A DNA stretch of 64,000 bases from Nitrospirillum iridis (GTDB lineage: Bacteria; Pseudomonadota; Alphaproteobacteria; Azospirillales; Azospirillaceae), in NCBI RefSeq assembly GCF_014205765.1, contig NZ_JACIIZ010000003.1, positions 186,001 through 250,000 of the forward strand, read 5' to 3'. Positions within the stretch are counted from its first letter, which is position 1. Each line of letters starts with the position of its first letter. Under the pieces are notes generated by a model that saw only the letters and a list, made by a program, of their open reading frames with translations, was not told the DNA's origin and ran no database searches. The translations under genes and the position numbers were made by a program. This document shows, in pieces, positions 28,011 to 36,691 of this stretch.

Positions 28011-29701
28011 AGGTTGGCGATGCCGTGGCCCAGGCCCTGGAAGGCGCCGGAGAAGGGGGCGAGGCGGTCGCCCACGGCGATGAAGGCGGTGCCGCTCATG
28101 TCCAGGTCGGCGTTCAGCGCGTAGTGGCCGGCCAGATTGTCGGCCATGGCCTGCAACTGGGCGGGGGTGTTGATCAACGTATAGGCCAGGCCCTGCATGG
28201 ACAGGCTGTCGCCGGGGGCGGCCAGCCGGACCTTGGCCCCCTGGTTCACGTCGAAGGTGCCGGTACCGCCTTGGCCGGGATTGAAGGCCAGGGCGGCCGC
28301 CCCGCCGCCCGAGGTATGGGTGATGTCGGCGCTGACGGTGATGTCATGATAGGCGTTCAGCGTCAGGCTGTTGGTCCCGGACCAGGTGATGGCGCCGGCG
28401 ACGAGGATGTCACCATTGCCGAAGCCGCTGGGGCCCGTTTGCAGGGTGACGTTGGTGGTGGCCAGCGCCGTCTGCACCGTCGCGCTGCTGACGAAGCCGG
28501 CGGAACCGGTGCCGGTGTAGGTGCCGCCGCTGACGCTGGCGGTGGTCGTGCCGCTGGGGATGACGATCAGATCCGACGGGTCCAGCAGCCAGGTGCCGGT
28601 CCTGCCCAGTGGCGCGCTGGTGTCGACGTGGACGTCCGCGATGGACAGCGTGGCGCCGGAGGTCTCGACCGTGCCGCCATCACCGCCTTGCGTGCCCGCC
28701 TTGGCACTCAAGGTTCCGGCCACGGTGGCGGTGCCGTCCGATTTCAGGCGGATGGCGCCGCCGTCGCCGGTTCCGCCCCCCAGCCCGTCGGCGGCGATGC
28801 CGCCGCCGCTGTTGATGGCGGTGCTGGCCTCCAGCGTCACCACCCCGGCGTGGGTGGACAGGGCGCTGGCCTCTATGATGCCGGCGTTGTTGATGACCCC
28901 GCCCAGCAGCGTATCGGCCGACTTGGCCGCCAGCAGCACCTGGCCGTCGGGGGCCGCGATCATGCGGTGGTTCACGATCAGGGTACGGATGGCGGCCGGG
29001 TCTACCGTCACGGTGACCGTGCCGCCGCCCTGGCCAAAGGCTAGGGTGACCTTCTCCCCGGCGGCCAGCACGACACTGCCCAAATGCGCGGTGATGACGC
29101 CATCGTTCACCACTTCCGGCGCCAGCAGGCCGATATAGCCGCCGGATGCGGCCGTTAGCGCGCCCTGGTTGGCGATGGTGCCGGTCCCGCCGTCGCGCTG
29201 GAAGGTGTAGGTGCCGGCCATGAAGTCCTGGTTGGCGATGTCCAGCGTGGAGGCCACCAGGCCACCGACATTGACGGCGGCGCCCTGGCCGAAGGTGATG
29301 CCGGCGGGGTTGACGATGAAGATCTGGCCGTTGGCGGTCAGCCGGCCCAGAACCTCCGACGGGATGCCGGACAACACGCGGTTGAGGGCGGCCGATGCCG
29401 GCCCCGGCTGCTGGAAGGTGACGCCGGCGTCGATGCCGATGCTGAAATCCTGCCAGTTGATGACGGCGCGGGAACTGGTCTGGGTCACCGTCATGGCGGC
29501 GCCGGACTGGTTGATGCTGGCGCTGCCTGCGGTGACGCTGCCGCCACTCGGCAGGGTGGTGGGGGCGAGGCCCTCGGCGCGGCCGATCATTGGCAGCAGA
29601 GCGGCGGAGCCTAGCAGCAACAGGCGCAGACGCTTGGTCCGTCTCAGGTGGGGGGTGGTTGCACTATCTTTGGTCGTGGGGTGTGGGTGCTGGTCCCTCA
29701 T
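25409..29701 (-). CDS. Large haemagglutinin-type exoprotein with GLUG repeats
   Basis: About 1430 residues. After a long signal peptide (LRLLLLGSAALLPMIGRAEG) comes a TPS/haemagglutination domain (SINQSGAAMTVTQTSSRAVI, NWQDFSIGIDAGVTF, NRVLSGIPSEVLGRL, ANGQIFIVNPAGITFG) that directs secretion through a TpsB outer-membrane partner. A beta-helical middle follows, and then about 26 GLUG-type repeats of 25-35 residues (GGLVGxNxGxIxxSYAxGxV) to the end. This fold makes a long surface fibre for adhesion. No tpsB gene is in the window. The ATG at 29701 is chosen because the signal peptide follows it; the frame stays open to 30109 without resemblance. The stop lies directly after the last repeat. Confidence 0.88.
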   Translation of the reverse strand: MRDQHPHPTTKDSATTPHLRRTKRLRLLLLGSAALLPMIGRAEGLAPTTLPSGGSVTAGSASINQSGAAMTVTQTSSRAVINWQDFSIGIDAGVTFQQPGPASAALNRVLSGIPSEVLGRLTANGQIFIVNPAGITFGQGAAVNVGGLVASTLDIANQDFMAGTYTFQRDGGTGTIANQGALTAASGGYIGLLAPEVVNDGVITAHLGSVVLAAGEKVTLAFGQGGGTVTVTVDPAAIRTLIVNHRMIAAPDGQVLLAAKSADTLLGGVINNAGIIEASALSTHAGVVTLEASTAINSGGGIAADGLGGGTGDGGAIRLKSDGTATVAGTLSAKAGTQGGDGGTVETSGATLSIADVHVDTSAPLGRTGTWLLDPSDLIVIPSGTTTASVSGGTYTGTGSAGFVSSATVQTALATTNVTLQTGPSGFGNGDILVAGAITWSGTNSLTLNAYHDITVSADITHTSGGGAAALAFNPGQGGTGTFDVNQGAKVRLAAPGDSLSMQGLAYTLINTPAQLQAMADNLAGHYALNADLDMSGTAFIAVGDRLAPFSGAFQGLGHGIANLSVGGNGYVYVGLFGDNTGLLNDVSLTAVNAIGNQSVGGIAGWNAGTISNSQVTGTVSARTQWSERIGGLAGTNEGTISGSHAAVAVSGVDHSTSLGGLVGLNDGLITVSYALGRVVTGDRTGGDYILPDETVHLDITPPPYPGTGIGGLAGGNTGTIIDSYTVNTVTTGKLSSNVGGLVGDNEGRIFSSFALGTVSAGMNASAVGGLVGQNGMVRLFNPHWPPPLSLPGTIIDSYSAAAVSISNTQYSAAWGGLVGENRLGAITNSYTAGGTLGTGVAGLVGSNEGLIAGSHAIDATTEASGLVNSNYSTGTIANSYATGAVSGTNFLGGLAGTNYGTITNSYATGTVRGSGSLGGLAADNNGLITGSYATGGVEGSSLTGGLTGVNHGTIVNSHANGNVTARDAGGLVAGSDVGGLTGANSGGTIRGSYATGRVTAGDGGHALGGLAGSNTSTGIITDAFATGAVQVGSNGHSIGGLVGQNGGLINHSFALGAVTAGANAGAIGGLAGTNAGPITASYATGLVNTGLLSQGVGGLVGLNSGSITGSSATAVIIAQTSSTVGGLAGANTGVINDSWASGDVTASSRVGGLVGTNSGSISDSHAGGTVTDTIAGVTTSPYAGAYLGGLVGQNTGLVSRSYATGGVRDSGYGSSFLGGLVGSNGGTVSNSYALGIVAGSARGNGVGGLVGENLGLVDGSYATGAVSSGGRDGSVGGLVGDNGGTITNSHATGLVYNPPESSHIGGLVGTNSGLISHSWASGAVDAMADSAIGGLVGINTSTGIITDSSSHGTVRGLVRVGGLVGDNAGTVLNSGSWSDVTTSDPPDYAGLLIGYNRTGALVVNSVGHGTITTGSVVGGDTVQIGGTGP

Positions 29702-30108
29702 GGCGAGTCCCTCGGGGCTTCCGCCCGCTTGGTGCCGCCAGCGGGGCAGTGTGATCCAAAATGGTGGCTGTTTTCCAAAGAAGGTGCCGTGTTCGCGGGG
29801 GCGGCTCCTTGCCCGCCATATTAGGCGCGGCGGCATGGGACGACCTGTGACCAGTCGGAGGCTGGCAACTTTTAGATGTGGCGTGTGGGCGATGCCTTCG
29901 GTGCATCCACGGCTTGAGACCGGGCCATTTGGGGGCGTGTTCGCTGCAAGGTCGGTGTGCCGGCACGGCGGATACCAGGGGGCGGTGGTGGGGGGGCGTG
30001 CGCGCGGCGCAGATGACAGGGGGGAGGCGGGTGGCGTAAGGTCGCCGCCGGCCAGGGGAGCCGCCCCGCGGCCAGGCCATTCAGGCCAGTTTAGTCGGGA
30101 GAGCCCCA
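29702..30108. other. Divergent intergenic region, exoprotein / fumarase
   Basis: A 407-bp GC-rich gap between divergent genes that must hold both promoters. A GGGAGA ribosome site lies before the fumarase ATG. I could not pick out promoters, a riboswitch or an operator with confidence. Confidence 0.4.
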
Positions 30109-31734
30109 ATGCCAGACGTCGGCGCTGAAAGCCGGGATTTCACCCTGTTCCCCGTGGCCAAGGATGCCACCAGCTACCGCAAGCTGACCAGCGACCATGT
30201 GTCCACCACCACCTTTGAGGGGGAGGAGGTTCTGAAGGTCGAGCCCGAGGGCCTGCGCCTGCTGGCCGAACAGGCGTTCATCGACATCAACCACCTGCTG
30301 CGGCCCGGCCATCTGGCCCAGCTGCGCGCCATCCTGGACGATGCCGAGGCTTCGCCCAACGATCGCTTCGTGGCGCTGGACCTGCTGAAGAACGCCTCCA
30401 TCGCCGCTTCGGGCGTCCTGCCCATGTGCCAGGACACCGGCACCGCCATCATCATGGGCAAGAAGGGCCGTCGCGTCTGGACCAAGGGCGGCGACGAGAC
30501 CGCGCTGGGCGGGGGCGTGCTGGACGCCTATGCCAAGCGTAACCTGCGCTACAGCCAGGTGGCGCCGCTGTCGATGTATGAGGAAAAGAACACCCGCACC
30601 AACCTGCCGGCGCAGGTCGACATCTACGCCGAGGGTGAGGACGCTTACAAGTTCCTGTTCATGGCCAAGGGCGGCGGCTCGGCCAACAAGACCTTCCTGT
30701 TCCAGGCGACGCCGTCCGTACTGGCGCCGGACCGGCTCTTGCCCTTCCTGGAAGAGAAGATCAAGTCGCTGGGCACCTCGGCCTGCCCGCCCTACCACCT
30801 GGCCGTGGTCATCGGCGGCACCAGCGCCGAAATGAACCTGAAGACGGTCAAGCTGGCCTCCGCCCGCTACTACGATGGCCTGCCCACCCAGGGCTCGGAA
30901 AGCGGCCACGCCTTCCGCGACCTGGAAATGGAAGCGGCGGTCCACAAGCTGAGCCAGACGATGGGCATCGGCGCGCAGTTCGGCGGCAAGTACTTCTGCC
31001 ATGACGTGCGTGTCATCCGCCTGCCGCGGCACGGCGCCTCGCTGCCCATCGGCATCGGCGTCTCCTGCTCGGCCGACCGCCAGGCCTTGGCCAAGATTAC
31101 CCGCGACGGCATCTTCCTGGAGGAACTGGAGCACGATCCCGCCCGTTTCCTGCCGGAGATCGACGCCAGCCAACTGGCGGGCGAGGTGGTGAAGATCGAC
31201 CTGACGCGGCCGATGTCGGAAATCCGCGAGACCCTGTCGCGCTATCCCATCCGCACCCGCGTATCGCTGAGTGGGCCGCTGATCGTGGCCCGCGATAGCG
31301 CCCATGCCCGCCTGCGCGCGAGCCTGGAGGCGGGACAGCCCCTGCCGGACTACTTCAAGAACCATCCCATTTACTATGCCGGCCCGGCCAAGACGCCGAC
31401 GGGCTACGCCTCCGGTTCTTTCGGCCCCACCACGGCTGGCCGCATGGATAGTTTCGTCGACCAGTTCCAGGCGGCGGGCGGTTCCTTCGTCATGCTGGCC
31501 AAGGGCAACCGCAGCCCGGCGGTGCGCGAGGCCTGCAAGAAGCATGGTGGCTTCTACCTGGGCTCCATCGGTGGCGCCGCCGCCCGCTTGGCCCAGGACT
31601 GCATCAAGAAGGTGGAGTGCATCGCCTTCGAGGATCTGGGCATGGAAGCCATCTGGCGCATCGAGGTGGAGGATTTCCCCGCCTTCATCGTCATCGACGA
31701 CAAGGGCAACGACTTCTTCCAGGAATTCACCTGA
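30109..31734 (+). CDS. fumA: Class I fumarate hydratase (4Fe-4S)
   Basis: 541 residues, the length of single-chain FumA/FumB enzymes, which interconvert fumarate and malate in the citric acid cycle using an oxygen-sensitive 4Fe-4S cluster. Conserved segments include [64 protein letters not shown] and the C-terminal [15 protein letters not shown]. Cysteines in MCQDTG and SCSADR are cluster ligand candidates. It is a single gene ended by a strong terminator at 31805-31834. Confidence 0.96.
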   Translation: MPDVGAESRDFTLFPVAKDATSYRKLTSDHVSTTTFEGEEVLKVEPEGLRLLAEQAFIDINHLLRPGHLAQLRAILDDAEASPNDRFVALDLLKNASIAASGVLPMCQDTGTAIIMGKKGRRVWTKGGDETALGGGVLDAYAKRNLRYSQVAPLSMYEEKNTRTNLPAQVDIYAEGEDAYKFLFMAKGGGSANKTFLFQATPSVLAPDRLLPFLEEKIKSLGTSACPPYHLAVVIGGTSAEMNLKTVKLASARYYDGLPTQGSESGHAFRDLEMEAAVHKLSQTMGIGAQFGGKYFCHDVRVIRLPRHGASLPIGIGVSCSADRQALAKITRDGIFLEELEHDPARFLPEIDASQLAGEVVKIDLTRPMSEIRETLSRYPIRTRVSLSGPLIVARDSAHARLRASLEAGQPLPDYFKNHPIYYAGPAKTPTGYASGSFGPTTAGRMDSFVDQFQAAGGSFVMLAKGNRSPAVREACKKHGGFYLGSIGGAAARLAQDCIKKVECIAFEDLGMEAIWRIEVEDFPAFIVIDDKGNDFFQEFT

Positions 31735-31804
31735 TCCTGAAGGTGCTCCCAATCCTTGTGACGGGCGGCGATGATGAAACATCGCCGCCTGATCGCATGA
31801 GAAC

Positions 31805-31834
31805 AAGGCCGGTCCGATGCTGGGCCGGCCTTTT
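31805..31834 (+). terminator. Rho-independent terminator of fumA
   Basis: AAGGCCGGTCC pairs with GGGCCGGCCTT (11 bp with one G-T pair) around a 6-nt loop and is followed by TT, giving a TTTT run. It lies 71 bp after the stop codon. Confidence 0.85.
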
Positions 31835-32000
31835 CAGTGTCTGGATTTAGGACAAGATGCGGTCGTTCATGATCGCGTTCCGCCAGAATGGCTGTTCTTG
31901 CCATGCCTGCCTTCGCGCCATGCCGCGCCCCGCCGTTGGGCTTTCCCTTAGCCCTTTTTTAACCTTGATCCCCCAAGGTTGAAACCGGTGGAAGGAATGC

Positions 32001-33572
32001 ATGGAGGCGGTTGCCATGCTTGGGCTGTTGAAGCGCATCGTTTCCTGGTTTTCGGAAAGGCCTGCGGCGGCGGCCCCGGCAAGGGCGCCGGCGGCCGGCG
32101 CCCCGGTCACGGTTTCCATGCTTGAGCTGGGGCCTGATGGGACGGTTTTCCGCCAGCGACTGAGGGCCGTGCTGGGGCCGCGCGAAGCGGCCGCCGCCGG
32201 TTGTGTCCAGTTCGTCGGTCTGGACGGTCTGAAGGAAAAGCTGGGCCCGCGCTGGGGTGCCGCACAGTCCCGTGTGCATGCGCTGGTTGAGCGTCTGTTG
32301 CGCCAGACACTGGCGTCCGAGGATGTCTATTACGCCTATGGCAGTGAGACCTACGTCGTCGTTTTCGCTCGGCTGAACGCCACCCAGGCCTCTTTGGTCT
32401 GCGCCAAGATAATGCAGGAGTTGCAGCGTCTGTTGCTGGGGGAACCGGATCTGGGGAGCATCATCGTGCGCACGGCGGCCCGCGAGGCGTCGGGTGCCCT
32501 GGTCCTGAAGCCCGAACGGTTGGCGGACCTGTTGGGCAAGATGGCGGCTCAAGCCCGACCCGTGCCGGCGCTATCCGGTGCTGACCAGGCGCCGGCCGGC
32601 GTGGTGGCGATGCCTGTTCAAACCAGCATGGCCCAAATCACCATCGCTCAGGCAGCAACGGCCAGGGCCGCCGCCGCCCTGGCGGAGGTCGGTAGGTCGC
32701 TTACGGTAAACGCCAATGACGCCGCCGCGGGCCTGATCGCCGGGGCATCCGCCGATGGCTTGCGCGATGGGTGCGATCCCTGGGCCCACCTGCGCCCGGT
32801 CATTGGGCCGCCGGAAGTGGCCTATCGTCCTGTCTGGGATGTGCGGAGCCAGGCGCTTGGCCTTTATGTCGCCAGCCCTCGCCGTTCGCGGGTGGGGGGA
32901 CGGCAGTACGTCTACGGCTACGAGGCGATGGCCTGTGGCGTGGGGGGCTCGGGAACCGCTGCGGAGATGCAGGAAATCCTGGATCTGGATCGTCAGACCT
33001 TGCGCGATGCCGTGGATGCGTATCTGGAGTTGTATGATAATCGGTTCCGCTATTATCTGGCGCTGCCAGTGCATTTCGAAACCCTGGCCGGCGGCACGCG
33101 GCGGCGTGCCTATCTGGAGCTTGCCAGCCATATCCCCGCTCATCTGCTGCCCTTCATCACCTATCACCTGATGGGGGTGCCTGATGGCGTGCCGGTGGGC
33201 CGCCTTACGGAATTCGTCAGTGCCCTGCGTCCCCTGGGGCGGGCGGTGCTGGTTTGCGCCGACCTGTCCCCCCATCCCTTCGCCACCTTCGCCACCGCCG
33301 GTGTCAAAGGGGTCGTGCTGTCCCTGTCGGCGCCGGTTTCCCGTGCCCGCCTTATCCAGGATCTCCACCTCGCGGCGGCGGAGGCGCGGCGGCGCAACCT
33401 GCTGATCCTGGTCGAAGGCGTCGATACGCCCGATAGGGAGAAGATCGCCGAGGAGGCGGGCTGCGCTTTCATGGCCGGCGATTTGATCGGCCCCTGGGTG
33501 GACTTCCCTGGCCACGCCACCCGCCGATCACGCGCCGACATCCTGGACAATGGAATGCTGTTGGACCGGTGA
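32001..33572 (+). CDS. Degenerate GGDEF/EAL-like regulatory protein
   Basis: 523 residues, cytoplasmic. Residues about 40-190 look like a worn GGDEF domain (YYAYGSETYVVVFARLNATQ in place of the active-site loop). Residues about 270-510 follow the outline of an EAL domain (YRPVWDVRSQALGLYV, YGYEAMACGV, YYLALPVHFETLA, LILVEGVDTPDREKIAEEAG) but lack the catalytic EAL glutamate and the DDFGTG loop. It should therefore not make or break c-di-GMP, but may bind it or act by protein contacts. A GGAAGG ribosome site precedes the ATG. A single gene, convergent with the hybrid kinase. Confidence 0.65.
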   Translation: MEAVAMLGLLKRIVSWFSERPAAAAPARAPAAGAPVTVSMLELGPDGTVFRQRLRAVLGPREAAAAGCVQFVGLDGLKEKLGPRWGAAQSRVHALVERLLRQTLASEDVYYAYGSETYVVVFARLNATQASLVCAKIMQELQRLLLGEPDLGSIIVRTAAREASGALVLKPERLADLLGKMAAQARPVPALSGADQAPAGVVAMPVQTSMAQITIAQAATARAAAALAEVGRSLTVNANDAAAGLIAGASADGLRDGCDPWAHLRPVIGPPEVAYRPVWDVRSQALGLYVASPRRSRVGGRQYVYGYEAMACGVGGSGTAAEMQEILDLDRQTLRDAVDAYLELYDNRFRYYLALPVHFETLAGGTRRRAYLELASHIPAHLLPFITYHLMGVPDGVPVGRLTEFVSALRPLGRAVLVCADLSPHPFATFATAGVKGVVLSLSAPVSRARLIQDLHLAAAEARRRNLLILVEGVDTPDREKIAEEAGCAFMAGDLIGPWVDFPGHATRRSRADILDNGMLLDR

Positions 33573-33609
33573 GGGGGCCATCCGGGTCAGGGGCGGCCGG
33601 ACATGGCGG

Positions 33610-33693
33610 TCAGACCCCGATTTCCAAAAAGCCCGGACCGTCCACCACCAGGATACGGGCATCCTTGACCAGGTCGGTGGCGTCAAACGGCAT
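33610..33693 (-). pseudogene. 27-codon ORF resembling the start of a response regulator
   Basis: This ORF begins inside the last codons of the hybrid kinase gene (its ATG overlaps the kinase stop region) and reads DARILVVDGPGFLEIGV before a stop. The pattern resembles the ILVVDDEP start of a receiver domain but ends at once. It may be the remnant of a receiver or regulator gene that once followed the kinase, or a small translated tail. Short, so uncertain. Confidence 0.35.
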
Positions 33694-35746
33694 GCGCCGG
33701 CTCCATCGCGTCGGCAAGAGCCTCCATAAATTCCTGAACATTCAGCGGCTTGGTCAGGTAACGGCGAAATCCTGCCCGCAAGCCCTTTTCAATTTCGCGG
33801 GGAAGGGCGTTGGCGCTCAGCGCGAGGACGGGAATGTCCCGCGTTTCCTCGCGGTCCTTCAGACGGGCCAGAACATCGAAGCCGTTCATGCCCGGCAGGT
33901 TGATATCCAGAATGATGACGTTGGGCTGGTGGCCCACGGCCAGATCCAAGCCGGTCACCGGATCGGCCGCCACCAGCAGCTTGGTGCCCGGCAGCGTTTC
34001 CATCAGGTCGCGCATCAACTGGATGTTCGATGGATTGTCCTCGACATACAGCATGGTGCGGGGCTTGGCATGGAGCGGCGGCTTGCTTTCGGCGCCAGGT
34101 GTACGGGCTTCCGGTACCGGGGTCAGCGCCACCGGCAGGCTGACGGTGAAGGTGCTGCCCTCCCCCAGCACGCTGGTCACCTCGATCGTGCCGTCCATGG
34201 CGGACAGCAGCCGGCGGGTGATGGCAAGACCGATGCCGGTGCCGGGGATATCGCTGTATTCCTGACCCAGGCGGTTGAAGGGTTGGAACAGGTCACCCAG
34301 CTTTTCCGTGGCGATGCCTTGGCCGGTATCCTGAACCGACAGGGCCAGCCGGCCCGGCACGGATGAGGCGCCCAGCGTGACGCGGACCGCGCCGCCGGGA
34401 CGATTGTACTTCACGGCGTTGGATAGCAGGTTGGTGACCACTTGGATCAGGCGCGTGCGGTCGGCCAACACGGACGGCGTCACCTCGGGCAGGATGGTGG
34501 CGACGGTGACCCGCGCCCTTTCCGCCACCGGTTGCAGCGATGTCAGCGCGTCCTCGACCACCAGGCGCGGGTCCACAGGTTCCAGCGACAGGGGCAATTG
34601 ACCGGCTTCGATGCGGGCCAGGTCCAGGACTTCATCGATCAGGTGCAGCAAGTGGTTGCCGTTCTTCACGATCTGCTGGATGCCGCGTTCCTGCTTGGGC
34701 GTCAACGGCTCCCGCGCCTTGTTGTAGTCCATCAATTGGGCGAAGCCCAAGACGGCGTTCAGCGGCGTGCGCAGCTCATGGCTCATGCTGGCCAGGAATT
34801 CGGACTTAGCTTGGTTGGCGGCCTCCGCCCGGCTGCGGGCGGCCGCCAGGTCGCGCGTGCGCTCCGCCACCGCTTCCTCCAGACCTTCGCGCACGCGCAG
34901 CAGCTCCTCCTCCGCCCGGCGGCGCTCATCAACCTCAACCTCCAAAGCCCGGTTGATGGATTTCAGGCGCTGGGCCTCCCGTTCCGCCGCGGCGTTCAGG
35001 CGGCGGTCGGCCAGGGCGGCCACCAGCGCCAGCATCAGCAGGCCGTAGGTGGCGCCGGCGACGATGATGGCCAGCGGTTCGCGGTCCACGTCGGTGGGGG
35101 CGGGGGTCAGCGGATCCAGGGTCAGCACCGTAGCTGCCATCCCGGTGTAGTGCATGCCGCAGATGGCGATGCCCATGACCAGTGCCGCCAGCGCACGGTG
35201 CCAGCCTTGCTTCAAGCTGACGGATAGCATCAGGGCCACCGTCGCGGCGGCCATGGCAATCAGCACTGACAGGGCGAACAGGCCCGGCCGATAGGCGATA
35301 CGGCCAGGCGCCTCCATGGCGGCCATGCCGGTGTAGTGCATCGCGGCGATGCCCAGGCCGACGACGGTGCCGGCCAGGGCGAAGCGGGTGACGCTGCCGC
35401 GGCCGTGGCGCACCGCCTCCAGGCCCGCCGCGACGAAAGCGACGGCGGTGATCAGTGAGGCCAGGGTGAGCCCAGGCTCCCATGCGATGGGAACCGCGAC
35501 CCGCAACGCCAGCATGCCGATGAAGTGCATGGCCCAAATGCCGCCGCCCAGCGCGCTGGCGGCACCCATCTGCCAGGCCAGCCGTGACCGGCCGACGCTG
35601 CCGGTCATGCGTTCCGCCATGTTCAGGGCGACGAAGGACGCGAAGACGGCTGTGACGCAGGACAATAGCACCAGCCACGGATTGTGGCTGAAGGCGATGC
35701 CTTGATCATCCGCGCTGAAGCACAACCCCGGGAAAACGACCCGCAT
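33683..35746 (-). CDS. MHYT-domain hybrid histidine kinase with receiver domain
   Basis: About 687 residues. The N-terminal membrane sensor is an MHYT domain ([33 protein letters not shown]), whose His/Met residues are proposed to bind copper and sense oxygen, CO or NO. Then a coiled coil, HisKA ([20 protein letters not shown], His near 325), HATPase ([33 protein letters not shown]) and a C-terminal receiver with phospho-acceptor Asp in [17 protein letters not shown] (near 610) and the lysine of YLTKPLN. No DNA-binding output is fused or adjacent. The ATG at 35746 has AGGGGC upstream; a longer frame to 35869 is not conserved. Confidence 0.92.
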   Translation of the reverse strand: MRVVFPGLCFSADDQGIAFSHNPWLVLLSCVTAVFASFVALNMAERMTGSVGRSRLAWQMGAASALGGGIWAMHFIGMLALRVAVPIAWEPGLTLASLITAVAFVAAGLEAVRHGRGSVTRFALAGTVVGLGIAAMHYTGMAAMEAPGRIAYRPGLFALSVLIAMAAATVALMLSVSLKQGWHRALAALVMGIAICGMHYTGMAATVLTLDPLTPAPTDVDREPLAIIVAGATYGLLMLALVAALADRRLNAAAEREAQRLKSINRALEVEVDERRRAEEELLRVREGLEEAVAERTRDLAAARSRAEAANQAKSEFLASMSHELRTPLNAVLGFAQLMDYNKAREPLTPKQERGIQQIVKNGNHLLHLIDEVLDLARIEAGQLPLSLEPVDPRLVVEDALTSLQPVAERARVTVATILPEVTPSVLADRTRLIQVVTNLLSNAVKYNRPGGAVRVTLGASSVPGRLALSVQDTGQGIATEKLGDLFQPFNRLGQEYSDIPGTGIGLAITRRLLSAMDGTIEVTSVLGEGSTFTVSLPVALTPVPEARTPGAESKPPLHAKPRTMLYVEDNPSNIQLMRDLMETLPGTKLLVAADPVTGLDLAVGHQPNVIILDINLPGMNGFDVLARLKDREETRDIPVLALSANALPREIEKGLRAGFRRYLTKPLNVQEFMEALADAMEPAHAV

Positions 35747-36035
35747 CGACCTGCCCCTAAAATCCCACGCCTGGCCAAGACAGCCAGACCGCGCCGGCCC
35801 CACCCGGATCCCGCAGCCATTTCGGTGGAACCGCCTCCTGGAAAAGGAACGGTTTGGCCGAAGATGCATCGAGCGACGATACCATTGTACCGTCCGAGGG
35901 GCATGGTCCGAAACGCGTTATCGCCCAAGACCGGTATATCCAGCACCGATATACAAGGCGTTACCGGCGTCCCAGCCTCTCGCCCGCGCGGCGGACCGGA
36001 GGTGTTGGCGACGCTTTACACCCTTGGAAACCGCG
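35747..36035. promoter_or_regulatory. Upstream region of the hybrid kinase with an inverted repeat
   Basis: A 289-bp gap. It holds a perfect 7-bp-arm inverted repeat GTATATC (35934-35940) and GATATAC (35948-35954), about 190 bp upstream of the kinase start, which may be a regulator site. Nothing else was recognised. Confidence 0.35.
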
Positions 36036-36392
36036 TCAAATGACCCAGCCACGGGGGTTCACGATGGGCTTGGCGTCTATGGCGCGGACCAGTCCCACCA
36101 CCACCCGCACCGCCGTCCAGATGCCGCCGATGAATAGGGTGATGAATTCCATCCCGACGATACGCAGGGCCAGTGCGCTGACCGCGAACAGGATGCAGAC
36201 CCAGAAGGTGCGGATGGCGAAGGTCATGTGGCCTTCATAGATCGTGCCGGCGAAATCCGGCCGCTTGACGTAGGCTATGATCAGACCGACGGGGAACGCC
36301 CCCACCAGATAGAGGAAGTGAATGAGGATGGACCAAAGCCGCGCTTTGTCGCCTTGGGCGGGCGAGCTGACGGGGAACCCGGTAACGCTCAT
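36036..36392 (-). CDS. Small DUF4870-like membrane protein
   Basis: 118 residues with several hydrophobic helices (WSILIHFLYLVGAFPVGLII, FAIRTFWVCILFAVSALAL, GMEFITLFIGGIWTAVRVVV) joined by YVKRPDFAGTIYEGHMTFAI. The HF..YL.....G.I..Y.....F...H..F..RTFW pattern is that of DUF4870-type proteins, function unknown. A GGAAGGA ribosome site supports the ATG at 36392. Confidence 0.7.
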   Translation of the reverse strand: MSVTGFPVSSPAQGDKARLWSILIHFLYLVGAFPVGLIIAYVKRPDFAGTIYEGHMTFAIRTFWVCILFAVSALALRIVGMEFITLFIGGIWTAVRVVVGLVRAIDAKPIVNPRGWVI

Positions 36393-36691
36393 CACGCGTC
36401 CTTCCAGAGGGGCTGCCGAAATAGATCTTTAGAACCGGGTGGCGACCTGAAAAGGGCTAGGTAAGGGCCGCTATCCAATATCGGTGCGCACACCTGATCC
36501 GTGACGGAAAACTCATATAGGGCCCGTCCGTTTGCGCGCCACTATTTTCGCGAAATCATCTTGGGAATTTCGGGTAGGCTGAAGCATTAATGCATTAACA
36601 AACAAATTTGTTTGGTGGGCCGCGACCGGTTATTGTAAATAAAAAATTAATGGAGTGTGTTTTTTTCCTTGAGAACGAAAGAGTGCCGATC
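36393..36691. promoter_or_regulatory. AT-rich promoter region of the oxidoreductase gene with a 16-bp palindrome
   Basis: CAAACAAATTTGTTTG (36599-36614) is a perfect 16-bp palindrome about 78 bp upstream of the oxidoreductase start, and GCATTAATGC (36583-36592) lies just before it. Both are in an AT-rich stretch and look like regulator sites. The remainder is featureless. Confidence 0.5.

Noticed and set aside
29702-30108. Riboswitch in the leader of the exoprotein gene
   Set aside because: I looked for c-di-GMP-type conserved cores and saw none.
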